This document shows positions 38,827 to 49,924 of a stretch of DNA of 64,000 bases, one piece after another (positions within the stretch are counted from its first letter, which is position 1; each line of letters starts with the position of its first letter). Source of the DNA: Thermococcus zilligii AN1 (GTDB lineage Archaea; Methanobacteriota_B; Thermococci; Thermococcales; Thermococcaceae). The position numbers and the translations under genes are program-made. The DNA lies in assembly GCF_000258515.1 (NCBI RefSeq), contig NZ_AJLF01000001.1, positions 930,001 through 994,000 of the forward strand, given 5' to 3'. Under the pieces are notes generated by a model. The model saw only the letters and a program-made list of their open reading frames with translations, searched no databases and was not told where the DNA came from.

Positions 38827-39654
38827 ATGCCAAGGAAGATCAAGGAATACCCGGAAGAGGGGGAATTCGTCGTCGCCACCGTCAAGACCATTCACCCTTA
38901 CGGCGCGTTCCTCACCCTTGACGAGTATCCAGGTAAGGAGGGCTTCATGCACATAAGCGAGGTTGCTCCCACCTGGGTCAGGAACATAAGGGACTACCTC
39001 AAAGAGGGGCAGAAGATAGTTGCAAAGGTCATACGCGTTGACCCCGAGAAGGGACACATAGATCTGAGCCTAAAGCGCGTCAACCAGCAACAGAGAAAGG
39101 CCAAGATCCAGGAGTACAAGAGGGCCCAAAAGGCCGAGAACCTGCTCAAGATGGCGGCAGAGAAGATAGGAAAGGACTTTGAGAGCACATGGAGAGAAGT
39201 CTGGGTTCCGCTTGAGGAGAAGTACGGGGAAGTCTACGCGGCCTTTGAAAACGCCGCCCAGAACGGGATAGAGGTTCTGAAAGGCCTCGTCTCCGATGAA
39301 TGGCTCGAGGCCCTCAAGCCCATAATCGAGGCCTACGTTGAGATACCAAAGGTTACCATAGATGCCGAGTTCGAGATAACCGTTCCGAAGCCAAACGGCG
39401 TTGAAATCATCAAGGAAGCCCTCATAAGGGCGCGCGACAGGGCCAACGAGGAAAAAGACATCGAAGTCAAGTTCACCTACCAGGGGGCGCCGCGCTACAG
39501 GATTGACGTCACTGCCCCCGACTACTACAAGGCCGAGGAGGTCCTCCAGGACATAGCCGAGGAGATACTGAGGGTAATCAAAGAAGCGGGCGGAGAGGCA
39601 ACCCTCATAAGGAAGGAGAAGAGGATAAAGAAAGTCAAGAAGAGGGGTAGCTGA
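38827..39654 (+). CDS. eif2A: Translation initiation factor aIF2 subunit alpha
   Basis: Part of the aIF2 heterotrimer that delivers initiator tRNA. The 275-residue product has an N-terminal S1 OB-fold (EFVVATVKTIHPYGAFLTLDEYPGKEGFMHISEV), a middle helical domain and a C-terminal alpha/beta domain that binds the gamma subunit (VKFTYQGAPRYRIDVTAPDYYKAEEVL). AGGTGA lies six bases before the ATG at 38827. Its stop overlaps the nop10 start (TGATG), and the PAC2 gene follows. Confidence 0.95.
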   Translation: MPRKIKEYPEEGEFVVATVKTIHPYGAFLTLDEYPGKEGFMHISEVAPTWVRNIRDYLKEGQKIVAKVIRVDPEKGHIDLSLKRVNQQQRKAKIQEYKRAQKAENLLKMAAEKIGKDFESTWREVWVPLEEKYGEVYAAFENAAQNGIEVLKGLVSDEWLEALKPIIEAYVEIPKVTIDAEFEITVPKPNGVEIIKEALIRARDRANEEKDIEVKFTYQGAPRYRIDVTAPDYYKAEEVLQDIAEEILRVIKEAGGEATLIRKEKRIKKVKKRGS

Positions 39655-39824
39655 TGCACTCCAGGATAAAAAAGTGCCCCAAGTGCGGGCGCTATACCCT
39701 TAAGGAAACCTGCCCCGTCTGCGGGGAAAAGACAAGGGTAGCCCACCCGCCGCGCTTTTCGCCGGAAGATCCCTACGGGGAGTACCGGCGCAGGCTGAAG
39801 CGCGAGCAAATGGGCATGAGGTGA
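39654..39824 (+). CDS. nop10: H/ACA RNP protein Nop10
   Basis: Small component of the H/ACA pseudouridine-guide complex with Cbf5, Gar1 and L7Ae. The 56-residue product has the N-terminal zinc ribbon KKCPKCGRYTLKETCPVCG and a C-terminal helix with PPRFSPEDPYGEYRRRLK that packs on Cbf5. The first base of its ATG is the last base of the aIF2-alpha stop, so translation is coupled. Confidence 0.95.
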   Translation: MHSRIKKCPKCGRYTLKETCPVCGEKTRVAHPPRFSPEDPYGEYRRRLKREQMGMR

Positions 39825-39830
39825 AGTGAA

Positions 39831-40631
39831 ATGAAGGAGACCATGATTTACCTCCTTGAAAGGCCCAACCTCAGGGACCCGGTTTTCGTCGAGGGGCTCC
39901 CGGGGATAGGGCTGGTTGGAAAGCTGGCGGCAGACCATCTCATCCAGGAGCTGAACGCGGTCAAGTTTGCAGAGCTCTACTCGCCCCATTTCATGCACCA
40001 GGTTCTCATCAAGAAGAACTCGGTCGTCGAGCTCATGAAGAACGAGTTCTACTACTGGAAGAACCCGAATGAAAAGGGCAGAGATTTGATAATAATCACC
40101 GGCGACCAGCAGGTTCCCCCGACCGACAGCCCTGGCCACTACGAGGTCGTTGGCAAAATGCTCGACTTTGTTCAGGAGTTCGGTGTGAGGGAGATAATCA
40201 CCATGGGCGGCTACCAGGTCCCGGAGCTCCAGGGGGAGCCAAAGGTTCTCGCGGCTGTGACACACGAGGGGCTCATAGAGCACTACAAGGCAAAGCTTGA
40301 AGGCTGTCAGGTTGAGGTCATCTGGAGGGAGGACGAGGGCGGAGCCATAGTGGGGGCGGCTGGCCTGCTCCTGGGAATGGGCAAGCTCCGCTCAATGTAC
40401 GGCATAAGCCTCCTCGGCGAGAGCCTGGGCTACATCGTTGATCCAAAGGCGGCCAAGGTCGTTCTCTCGGCAGTCACAAAGATATTGGGAATAGAGATAA
40501 ACATGTCCGCCCTCGACGAGAGGGCAAAGGAAACCGAGGAGATACTCAGGAAAGTCCAGGAGATGCAGAGGGCGATGCTTGAGCAGAGCATGCCCCCGCA
40601 GCAGGAAGAGGAGGACAGGGGTTACCTCTGA
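39831..40631 (+). CDS. PAC2-family proteasome assembly chaperone
   Basis: The 266-residue product has a PAC2 fold: FVEGLPGIGLVGKLAADHLI, IIITGDQQVP, ITMGGYQVPEL and VGAAGLLLGMGKLRSMYGISLLGE. The C-terminal tail (MQRAMLEQ... DRGYL) ends in a hydrophobic-Tyr-x motif like the HbYX tail that docks on proteasome alpha rings. This resembles the PbaA/PbaB chaperones of Pyrococcus. It is the third gene of the aIF2-alpha/nop10 operon; a T-rich stretch (TCTTTTTCTT, 40641-40650) follows as terminator. Confidence 0.88.
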   Translation: MKETMIYLLERPNLRDPVFVEGLPGIGLVGKLAADHLIQELNAVKFAELYSPHFMHQVLIKKNSVVELMKNEFYYWKNPNEKGRDLIIITGDQQVPPTDSPGHYEVVGKMLDFVQEFGVREIITMGGYQVPELQGEPKVLAAVTHEGLIEHYKAKLEGCQVEVIWREDEGGAIVGAAGLLLGMGKLRSMYGISLLGESLGYIVDPKAAKVVLSAVTKILGIEINMSALDERAKETEEILRKVQEMQRAMLEQSMPPQQEEEDRGYL

Positions 40632-40763
40632 ACCTGCTCTTCTTTTTCTTACATGGCTCTGGCAGGGCCGTTTCAAACCTTTGGTTGGTAATACGCGGTT
40701 TCAAAAACGCTTTTATTGCGTGCTACTCTTCTTTTGATTGATGGCACAAAGGGGGTGTCCGAG

Positions 40764-41378
40764 TTGCACATACCCGATGGCCTTCTGAGCGTGCCAATGA
40801 TAGCGGTTACATACCTGATAACGGCCTTAGCGGTCGGTTATTCTGCGAAAAAGCTCAGGGACTTCCCTGAGGAAAAAATCCCGCTCCTCGGCCTCTTCGC
40901 CGCCGGAATCTTCGCGGCCCAGATGGTAAACTTCCCGATAATAGGGGGCGTCAGCGGGCATCTCCTCGGGGCGACGCTCGTTGCAATAATCCTCGGGCCC
41001 TACGCGGCGGTAATGGTAATGACCGCGGTTCTGCTGATTCAGACGCTCCTCTTCGGGGACGGGGGAGTAACGGCAATAGGGGCCAACATCTTAAACATGG
41101 GAGTGATAGGGGCATTCGCAGGGTACGCCCTTTACACAAAGCTCAAGAACATCAACGAAACCATAGCGATTGGCCTCTCAGCGTGGCTCTCAGTCGTCCT
41201 CGGGGCGGCTTTAGCCGGCGTTGAGATAGGCCTCAGCCACAGCCTCCCGTTCCTCAGGGTGCTCGCCCTGATGGCCGGCTATCACTCAATAATCGGAATA
41301 GGCGAGGCGGTACTCACCGTCCTGATAGTTCACGCCGTGAGGGCGAAGCTTCCATCAACTGAGGGGGTGCCGGCATGA
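40764..41378 (+). CDS. cbiM: CbiM/NikM-type substrate-binding component of a Ni/Co ECF transporter
   Basis: Membrane S component of 204 residues. The start is set by function: a TTG at 40764 gives Met-His-Ile-Pro-Asp-Gly, and in CbiM/NikM the N-terminal Met1-His2 segment coordinates the metal ion. GGGGGTG lies six bases upstream. Other metal-site features are visible: MVNFPIIGGVSGHLLG and GANILNMGVIGAFAGY. About six helices. It is first in a four-gene operon with PDGLE, CbiQ and CbiO. TATA TTTTATTG lies at 40711-40718. Confidence 0.9.
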   Translation: MHIPDGLLSVPMIAVTYLITALAVGYSAKKLRDFPEEKIPLLGLFAAGIFAAQMVNFPIIGGVSGHLLGATLVAIILGPYAAVMVMTAVLLIQTLLFGDGGVTAIGANILNMGVIGAFAGYALYTKLKNINETIAIGLSAWLSVVLGAALAGVEIGLSHSLPFLRVLALMAGYHSIIGIGEAVLTVLIVHAVRAKLPSTEGVPA

Positions 41379-41623
41379 GGGCGGTTTTTAAAGGGTTGAT
41401 AATCATAGCGGTTATCCTGGCCATAGTGTTGCCCTTTGCATCGAGCAATCCCGACGGGCTGGAGGCGACGATGGAAAAGGTTGGCCTTGAGGAGAAACCC
41501 GTCTATCAAGCGCCTCTCGACTACGGCGAAACCTGGGGCCAGAGCTTCACCATGGGCCTGCTCGGGATCATCCTGGCCTTTGGGGCTGGCTACGGCCTGG
41601 CAAAGCTCGCCAGGGGTGCCTGA
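41375..41623 (+). CDS. PDGLE-domain protein (CbiN/NikN-like small subunit)
   Basis: The 82-residue protein has two membrane helices (LIIIAVILAIVLPFA and MGLLGIILAFGAGYGLAKLA). Between them lies the signature SNPDGLEATMEKVG that names the family. It takes the place of CbiN/NikN in many nickel/cobalt ECF systems. It overlaps cbiM by four bases (ATGA). Confidence 0.88.
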   Translation: MRAVFKGLIIIAVILAIVLPFASSNPDGLEATMEKVGLEEKPVYQAPLDYGETWGQSFTMGLLGIILAFGAGYGLAKLARGA

Positions 41624-41624
41624 G

Positions 41625-42284
41625 GTGTACCTGCCTTTCGTTTTCCTCTATGCGGTTGGCGTGGTGACGAGAGAGAGCCTCACTGAATTAGCCTACTTCG
41701 CCCTCCTTTTCCTGGCGGTTACGCTCATAATTAGGCCGGAGAGGAGCGTTTTCAAAAAGCTCGGCTTCCTCCTGGGCTTTGAGGGCCTTCTGTTCGTTAT
41801 GGCCCTGTTTAACCCGGGAAGACCTCTCCTGGAGACGCCCCTTGGCTGGATAACCCACGAAGGGGTGTACTCTTTCTTCATGCTCCTCGGCAAAGCTTTC
41901 CTCTCCGCAGGAACGGCCGTGGTCGTGATAAACTCAGCTGGCTTCCCCAGGATACTCGCCGAGATGGAAGCACTGAAGTTTCCTAAGGTGCTCACCCTGA
42001 CGCTGGCCTTCACCTACCGTTACCTCGACCTCTTCACGGAGGAAGCCGTCAGAATGAAGCGCGCCCTGGATTCAAGGGCCTTTGGAGTGGGAAGGAAGGA
42101 GTACTACGGCAAGCTCGGCTCCCTCATGGGGGAGGTTCTCGTCAGGGCTTACCTCCGGAACGGGAGGATATACAAAGCCATGCTCTCCAGGGGCTTCGGG
42201 GAGTTTCCCAGGTTAGAGGAGCCGGGGCCAAACGTCCAGACGGCTATGCTGGCCCTGCTCGCACTGGGGGGTCTGCTGGTGTGA
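41625..42284 (+). CDS. cbiQ: CbiQ-type transmembrane T component of the ECF transporter
   Basis: The 219-residue product has about five helices and the cytoplasmic coupling motifs of CbiQ: AVRMKRALDSRAFGVGR and MLSRGFGEFPRL, which contact the ATPase. The start is GTG at 41625, one base after the PDGLE stop, with GGGGTG six bases upstream. Confidence 0.9.
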   Translation: MYLPFVFLYAVGVVTRESLTELAYFALLFLAVTLIIRPERSVFKKLGFLLGFEGLLFVMALFNPGRPLLETPLGWITHEGVYSFFMLLGKAFLSAGTAVVVINSAGFPRILAEMEALKFPKVLTLTLAFTYRYLDLFTEEAVRMKRALDSRAFGVGRKEYYGKLGSLMGEVLVRAYLRNGRIYKAMLSRGFGEFPRLEEPGPNVQTAMLALLALGGLLV

Positions 42285-43087
42285 TAGAGCTGAAAGACGT
42301 TCACTTCTCCTACTCCGGCAGGGAAGTGCTGAGGGGAATCAGCCTCACCATAGGGAGGGGAGAAATCTTTGGACTCCTCGGGCCGAACGGGGCAGGGAAA
42401 AGCACCCTGATCCTCCACCTCAACGGCATACTGAAGCCGAAGAAGGGGAAAGTCCTCGTGGACGGCCTCGACCCGGCGAAAAACCCGGGGGAAGTCCGGA
42501 GAAAGGTCGGGATAGTTTTCCAGGATCCCAACGACCAGCTCTTCTCGCCGACTGTGTTTGAGGACGTCGCCTTTGGCCCCTACAACCTCGGCCTCCGCGG
42601 GGAGGAACTGAGGAGGAGGGTAATAAAAGCGCTGGAGCTGGTGGGGATGGGCGAGTACGCCAGCAGGGACACGAAGGAGCTGAGCTTCGGCGAAAAGAAG
42701 AGGATAGCGATAGCAACGGTCTTAGCCATGGAGCCCGAGATCATAGCCTTTGACGAGCCCTTTGCGAACCTGGACTTCAGGGGCAAAAAGCTGATGAGGG
42801 AGCTCATCCTCGGGCTGAAGGGCCAGGGAAAGACAGTTATCCTCGCCTCCCACGAGGCCGAATACCTCTCGCTCTGCGACAGGATAGCCCTGATGGACTG
42901 GGGGAGGATAGTAACAGTAGGGACTCCCAAAGAGATACTCGGGAACCCCGACCTTCTGAGGGAGCACAACCTCGACGTCCCACCGCTGGCAGAGCTCTTC
43001 CTGAGCCTGGGTCTCCCGGTTCCGGGGAGCGTCGAGGAGGGAAAGAAACTGCTGGAAGAGTGGAAAGCGGGAAGAATCAGACTTTGA
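42281..43087 (+). CDS. cbiO: CbiO-type ATPase of the Ni/Co ECF transporter
   Basis: The 268-residue product has Walker A GPNGAGKST, a Q loop at VFQDPNDQLFSPTVFEDVAFGP (the DQ/FSPTVxxDVAFGP stretch is typical of ECF ATPases), signature LSFGEKKR, Walker B IIAFDEPF and switch His in ASHEAEY. The GTG start overlaps the cbiQ stop. Its 3' end overlaps the convergent phosphomannomutase gene by 11 bp. Confidence 0.93.
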   Translation: MIELKDVHFSYSGREVLRGISLTIGRGEIFGLLGPNGAGKSTLILHLNGILKPKKGKVLVDGLDPAKNPGEVRRKVGIVFQDPNDQLFSPTVFEDVAFGPYNLGLRGEELRRRVIKALELVGMGEYASRDTKELSFGEKKRIAIATVLAMEPEIIAFDEPFANLDFRGKKLMRELILGLKGQGKTVILASHEAEYLSLCDRIALMDWGRIVTVGTPKEILGNPDLLREHNLDVPPLAELFLSLGLPVPGSVEEGKKLLEEWKAGRIRL

Positions 43088-44447
43088 GGGCCTCCTCCAG
43101 CAACTCAAGCCCCAGCTCCAGGTATTCCTTCGCCTTCTCCTCGCTTTTGGCCTCGCTGAAAACCCTGATTATCGGCTCCGTCCCGCTCGCCCTCACGAGG
43201 ACCCAGCCGTCGTTGAAGATTACCTTGGTACCATCGGTCGTGTCCGTCCTGTAGCCCCTCTCCTCAGCCAGCCTTGCAACCTTTGCCACAATCTCCTTCC
43301 TGTCCCCCTCGACGTGCCTCTTCGTCTTGAACTGGTAGTATTTTGGAAGCCCGTCAATAAGCTCGCTGAACCTCTTGCCAGATTTGGCGAATATCTCGAC
43401 TATCTTTGCCGTGGTCATCGCACCGTCCCTTCCCAGGACGAAGTCGGGGAAGATAACGCCGCCGTTCTCCTCGCCGCCTATGGTCCCGTTGTGCTCGAGC
43501 AGGGCCCTCGCGACTATCAGGTCACCAACTTCCGTCCTCATCACCTTTGCGTTGTTCCTCTCCGCTATTTCATCGAGCAGGTTGGAGGTTGCCACAGTAG
43601 TGATGAGGAGCCCGCCGCCCTTCTCCCTCAGCACCGCATCCGCAACGAGGGCGAAGGTCTTATCGCCCTGTATAAAGCGGCCGTTCTCGTCTATGAAGAC
43701 CGCCCTATCCGCGTCCCCATCCTGGGCAACGCCAAAGTCTGCACCAAGGGCCCTGACTATCTCCTTGAACTCACTCAGGTTCTCCTCGTTCGGTTCGGGG
43801 TTTCTCGCCGGGAAGTGGCCGTCAGGGTGAGCGTTTACGCTGACCACCTTACAGCCGAGCTCCCGGAGGAGGTAGGGAAGCGTGAGCGAGCCGGCGCCGT
43901 TGGAGGTATCGACAACGACGAAAGGTTTTCTCTTCCTTATCGCTTCCACATCAACCCTGCTCTTTATGGCCTCGATGTAGGGCTTTATGATGTCCTCCCC
44001 GCGGACCTGGCCTATTTCGTCCCACCTGGCCCTATCGAAGTCCCCTTTGAAGAATATTTCCTCTACAACAGCCTCCCTTTCCTTCTTCAGCCCCATACCG
44101 TTCGGCTCGAGGAGCTTTATGCCGTTGTATTCTGGTGGATTGTGGCTCGCGGTTATGACCGCCCCACCGTCGGCTTTGAAGTGGGCCGTCGCCCACTGTA
44201 TCGCGGGCGTTGGGGCTATGCCAACGTCGATGACGTCACAGCCTGTGCCCAGCAGGCCGCTGATTATAGCGTCCTTCAGCATCTCGCCGCTTACCCTGGT
44301 GTCTCCCCCGACAACTACCAGGGGCCTCTTCCTGCCTTCCCTTTTGAGCATCGTCCCGAAGGCCATTCCCATCTTGAGGGCAAATTCGGGCGTTATCTCC
44401 TCGTTCGCTATTCCGCGGACTCCAAAGGTTCCGAAGAGCCTTCCCAT
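43077..44447 (-). CDS. manB: Phosphomannomutase / phosphoglucomutase-family enzyme
   Basis: Alpha-D-phosphohexomutase of 456 residues. It has the N-terminal FGTFGVRGIAN, catalytic phosphoserine loop ITASHNPPEYNGIK (Ser about 94), metal loop QDGDADRAVF, sugar loop GGEENGGVIF and phosphate loop RASGTEPIIRVF. The neighbouring ManC argues for mannose-1-phosphate production. GlmM or phosphoglucomutase activity is possible, as family members are often promiscuous. The ATG at 44447 has AGGTGA five bases before. Confidence 0.88.
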   Translation of the reverse strand: MGRLFGTFGVRGIANEEITPEFALKMGMAFGTMLKREGRKRPLVVVGGDTRVSGEMLKDAIISGLLGTGCDVIDVGIAPTPAIQWATAHFKADGGAVITASHNPPEYNGIKLLEPNGMGLKKEREAVVEEIFFKGDFDRARWDEIGQVRGEDIIKPYIEAIKSRVDVEAIRKRKPFVVVDTSNGAGSLTLPYLLRELGCKVVSVNAHPDGHFPARNPEPNEENLSEFKEIVRALGADFGVAQDGDADRAVFIDENGRFIQGDKTFALVADAVLREKGGGLLITTVATSNLLDEIAERNNAKVMRTEVGDLIVARALLEHNGTIGGEENGGVIFPDFVLGRDGAMTTAKIVEIFAKSGKRFSELIDGLPKYYQFKTKRHVEGDRKEIVAKVARLAEERGYRTDTTDGTKVIFNDGWVLVRASGTEPIIRVFSEAKSEEKAKEYLELGLELLEEALKV

Positions 44448-44457
44448 TTCCATCACC

Positions 44458-44880
44458 TCACAGCATAGCACTCGCGAACTTCAGTATGGTCATGACAAAT
44501 ATGTAGAGGCCGTAGACGAATGCCCCTGCCTGGAGAAGGGCCACCAGGACTTTCAGAGGCTTTAGCTTTCCAGAAAGCAGCGGAACCGGCAGGCCAATAA
44601 GGATCGCCGTGAAGAGGAGGATGACGGAGTTCTTTATCGCCGGGTAGTCAATCGGGAGGTTGACCTGGGGGTAGGTTATTGTGACCTCCTGACCCTCGAC
44701 GGTGAGGGTTATGTCCATGTTATGGAGGCCGAGGACGATGACGTAAGATATCACAAGGATGAAGAGGAGCGTTGGGAGCAAACTGAGGGAGAGGGAAGCT
44801 ATCGAGGAGCTGAAACGCTCCCATCCGTCTCCGCAGTTCTTAGCCCTCCCCCTCCCGGCATCGTCGGGTTCGCCGCCCAC
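44458..44880 (-). CDS. Small membrane protein between manB and manC
   Basis: The 140-residue product has three hydrophobic helices (SLLPTLLFILVISYVIVLGL, SVILLFTAILIGLPVPLLSG, LLQAGAFVYGLYIFVMTILKF) and a short polar loop between the first two. The polar N-terminus contains two cysteine-free basic stretches. Family not recognised. The GTG at 44880 follows GGGAGG. It starts one base after manC ends and runs up to manB, so the three form one unit. Confidence 0.68.
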   Translation of the reverse strand: MGGEPDDAGRGRAKNCGDGWERFSSSIASLSLSLLPTLLFILVISYVIVLGLHNMDITLTVEGQEVTITYPQVNLPIDYPAIKNSVILLFTAILIGLPVPLLSGKLKPLKVLVALLQAGAFVYGLYIFVMTILKFASAML

Positions 44881-44881
44881 T

Positions 44882-46276
44882 TTACTCCCTCCCAAAATCG
44901 TCCTCGAAGCGGACTATGTCGTCTTCGCCGAGGTATTCACCTATCTGGGTCTCTATAACCTCGAGGACGATCTTTCCCGGGTTTTCAAGCCTGTGGACAG
45001 TACCTGCGGGAATGAAGGTGCTCTCCCCCGGCCTCAGGAGGATTTCCCTGTCGCCAATACGAACCTTCGCCGTCCCCTTAACAACGACCCAGTGCTCGCT
45101 CCTGTGGTGGTGCATCTGGAGCGACAGCTTCTTGCCCGGAAGAACCGTCAGGCGCTTTATCTTGTAGCGGTCGTTCTCCTCGAGGACAGTATAGCTCCCC
45201 CATGGCCTGTAGGCCGTTTTGTGGACGATTGCCCTCTCGTCGTTCCTCTCCTTCAGGCGCCTGTAGACCTCCTTTACCTTCTGCCCCTCACCGCGGTGGG
45301 CTATTAAGAGGGCATCGTCCGTATCGATGATTATCAAATCCTCCACGCCGACCGTTGCCGTCAGCCTCTCGGCCATTATGAGGTTGTTCTTAGAGTTTAC
45401 CCCGATGTGGTAGGTTCTCTTGCCCTTCATCACAACGGCGTTCCCGTCCTCGTCTTTCTCCAGAGCCTCGTATATCGCGTCGAAGCTTCCCAGGTCGTTC
45501 CAGTAGACGTTGAGCGGAACTACCGCCGCTTTGTCGGTCTTCTCCATAACGCCATAGTCCACGCTTATCTCCGGGACCAGCTCGTAGGCCCTCTCTATGC
45601 CCTCCTCCCCGAAGGCCTTTGCAACCCCGGGCGCGTGCCTTTTCGCCTCCTCCAGGAAAACCTCAGTGCTGAACGCGAACATCCCGCTGTTCCAGTAGTA
45701 ACCGCTCTCGACGTATTTTTTAGCCGTTTCGAGGTCTGGCTTCTCCTTGAACTCGGCAACGCGGTAGCCGAGAACCGTGTCACCTTCCTTGATGGCCTCC
45801 CCGGGCCTGATGTAACCGTAGCCCGTGTGGGGCCTGGTTGGTTTTATGCCGAAGGTCACAAGATAATCCCTGGCGAGCTTCTCTGCCCTCGCAAAGGCTG
45901 TCTCGTAGGCCTCGTTAACCTCGATGAGGTGGTCGCTCGGCAATACGGCAACGACGGAGTCACCGAAGGTTTCTTCTATCCTCTTGACCCCCCAGTATAT
46001 GGCAGGGAGGGTGTTTTTGCCAACGGGCTCAAGGAGGATGTTTTCAGCCGGGAGTTCAACGCCGAGCTCCTCGAGATCATCGAGAACCCTGAATTTATAC
46101 TCCTCGTTGGTTACGACGAATATCTCCGCCGGCCTTGAGAACTTAAGAGCCCTCTCGACGGTCTTCTGGAAGAGGCTTTCCCCATCGAGGAAGCGGACGA
46201 ACTGCTTGGGCATCAGCTCCCTGCTGAGCGGCCACAGGCGGGTCCCTTTCCCCCCGGCCAGGATAAGCGTCTTCAC
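44882..46276 (-). CDS. manC: Mannose-1-phosphate guanylyltransferase / mannose-6-phosphate isomerase
   Basis: Bifunctional enzyme of 464 residues supplying GDP-mannose. The N-terminal nucleotidyltransferase has LILAGGKGTRLWPLSRELMPKQF, VLPSDHLIE and the FKEKPD motif. The C-terminal cupin (about 345-460) has QMHHHRSEHWVVVKGTAKV and ESTFIPAGTVHRLENPG, the isomerase metal site. The GTG at 46276 is preferred to one three codons earlier because AGAGGTG lies at better spacing. Confidence 0.94.
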   Translation of the reverse strand: MKTLILAGGKGTRLWPLSRELMPKQFVRFLDGESLFQKTVERALKFSRPAEIFVVTNEEYKFRVLDDLEELGVELPAENILLEPVGKNTLPAIYWGVKRIEETFGDSVVAVLPSDHLIEVNEAYETAFARAEKLARDYLVTFGIKPTRPHTGYGYIRPGEAIKEGDTVLGYRVAEFKEKPDLETAKKYVESGYYWNSGMFAFSTEVFLEEAKRHAPGVAKAFGEEGIERAYELVPEISVDYGVMEKTDKAAVVPLNVYWNDLGSFDAIYEALEKDEDGNAVVMKGKRTYHIGVNSKNNLIMAERLTATVGVEDLIIIDTDDALLIAHRGEGQKVKEVYRRLKERNDERAIVHKTAYRPWGSYTVLEENDRYKIKRLTVLPGKKLSLQMHHHRSEHWVVVKGTAKVRIGDREILLRPGESTFIPAGTVHRLENPGKIVLEVIETQIGEYLGEDDIVRFEDDFGRE

Positions 46277-46333
46277 GGCAACCACCTCTGGAACTTTCGG
46301 GGGTATACCTATTTAACTTTAGCGAAAGAAAAA

Positions 46334-48897
<2,564 letters not shown>

Positions 48898-48902
48898 AAC
48901 CA

Positions 48903-49202
48903 TCACCACACCAGCTTTGCCATCTGGGCGTGGGGTATCCCTTCAATCCTCAGAACCCTTTCCGGGTCAACGTAACCGAGTTCTATTGCCTTGGAAACAC
49001 ACCTCTCACCCGTCAGGTTGGCTATGGTGGCCTCCCCGAGGAGGGACTCCAGGGCGTCTTCATCCATCAGCTCGCCTTTGTAGAACCTCTCCCTGACCTC
49101 AAGCTTGAGCTTACCCTCCCTGAACGTCTTCCCCAGCAGTTCTTCATCACATGCCGCCAGGAGAACCTCGCCCTGGACCCGGTAGATTTTAACGTATATC
49201 AT
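48903..49202 (-). CDS. DUF424-family archaeal protein
   Basis: The 99-residue product has the family pattern: short N-terminal strand MIYVKIYRVQGEVLLAACDEELLGKTFREG, EERFYKG-like middle and ANLTGERCVSKAIELGYVDPERVLRIEGIPHAQM at the end. Function unknown; coupled to NMD3, it may act in ribosome biogenesis. The TATA box is the perfect palindrome GGGTTTATAAACCC at 49231-49244, about 36 bp upstream. Confidence 0.85.
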   Translation of the reverse strand: MIYVKIYRVQGEVLLAACDEELLGKTFREGKLKLEVRERFYKGELMDEDALESLLGEATIANLTGERCVSKAIELGYVDPERVLRIEGIPHAQMAKLVW

Positions 49203-49257
49203 GACCCTTCCCAGACACCCTAAAGGCGAAGGGTTTATAAACCCTGCCGGACGAAAA

Positions 49258-49288
49258 GTTTAAAGCAATTTTTCTAACATCATGTTAG
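49258..49288 (+). promoter_or_regulatory. phr promoter with CTAACAT-C-ATGTTAG operator
   Basis: The TATA box GTTTAAAG lies at 49258-49265. A perfect palindrome of 15 bases (49274-49288, extended by T-runs and A-runs) covers the predicted transcript start. In Pyrococcus, Phr represses its own gene by binding over the start site; this is the likely site here. Confidence 0.6.
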
Positions 49289-49307
49289 AGAAAAGGGGGT
49301 GGTGAGA

Positions 49308-49898
49308 ATGGAATCGGACATGGGGAAGCTCCTCGATATCCTCGGGAACGAAACCAGGAGGAGGATACTCCTCATGCTCACGAGGAGGCCTTACTTCGTA
49401 AGCGAACTGAGCCAGGAGCTTGGGATAGGACAGAAGGCTGTGCTCGAACACCTTCGAATACTGAAGAGCGCAGGGTTAATCGAGGAAAGGGTCGAAAAAA
49501 TCCCCCGCGGGAGGCCAAGAAAGTACTACACGATAAAGAGGGGCTTTAGACTGGAGGTGCTCCTGACCCCGTACACCTTCGGCACTGAAATTTATGAACC
49601 CACGAAACCCGGAACCAGGGAAGTTTACTCAATGACCAAAGCCCTGATCAAGGCCCATAAACCGGTAGAGGAGAAGATAGAGGAGCTTGTGGATTTTCTG
49701 GGCGAAATAGAAGTAAGGCTGAACGAACTGCTCGAGGCCAGGAGAGAACTTGAAGAGGTCAGGCTTCTTGTTGAGACGTACATAGAGAACCTCCTGAGAA
49801 GGGTCGCACAGGAGGACGAGAAACTCGTCGAAGAAATAATACACGAGGTCGAACCCAAGCTGCCAAAGAGGATACTGGAAAGAATCAACGACTTTTAG
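49308..49898 (+). CDS. phr: Heat-shock transcription repressor Phr (ArsR-type)
   Basis: DNA-binding repressor of hsp20 and AAA+ ATPase genes in Pyrococcus. The 196-residue product has the conserved winged helix LLDILGNETRRRILLMLTRRPYFVSELSQELGIGQKAVLEHLRILKSAGLIE and wing KIPRGRPRKYYTIKRG. A C-terminal coiled coil (about 105-196) serves dimerisation. It matches Phr along its length. The ATG at 49308 follows GGTGGTGA. Confidence 0.92.
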   Translation: MESDMGKLLDILGNETRRRILLMLTRRPYFVSELSQELGIGQKAVLEHLRILKSAGLIEERVEKIPRGRPRKYYTIKRGFRLEVLLTPYTFGTEIYEPTKPGTREVYSMTKALIKAHKPVEEKIEELVDFLGEIEVRLNELLEARRELEEVRLLVETYIENLLRRVAQEDEKLVEEIIHEVEPKLPKRILERINDF

Positions 49899-49924
49899 GA
49901 AGCGGGAAGAAAAGAAGGCTTAGG

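Noticed and set aside
40707-40721. ACGC-N7-GCGT around the cbiM TATA box as a nickel-regulator site
   Set aside because: The arms are only four bases and do not match a nickel operator known to me.
43314-44468. Plus-strand open frame of 384 codons
   Set aside because: It is fully antisense to the phosphomannomutase gene, which has all family motifs. The antisense translation shows none.
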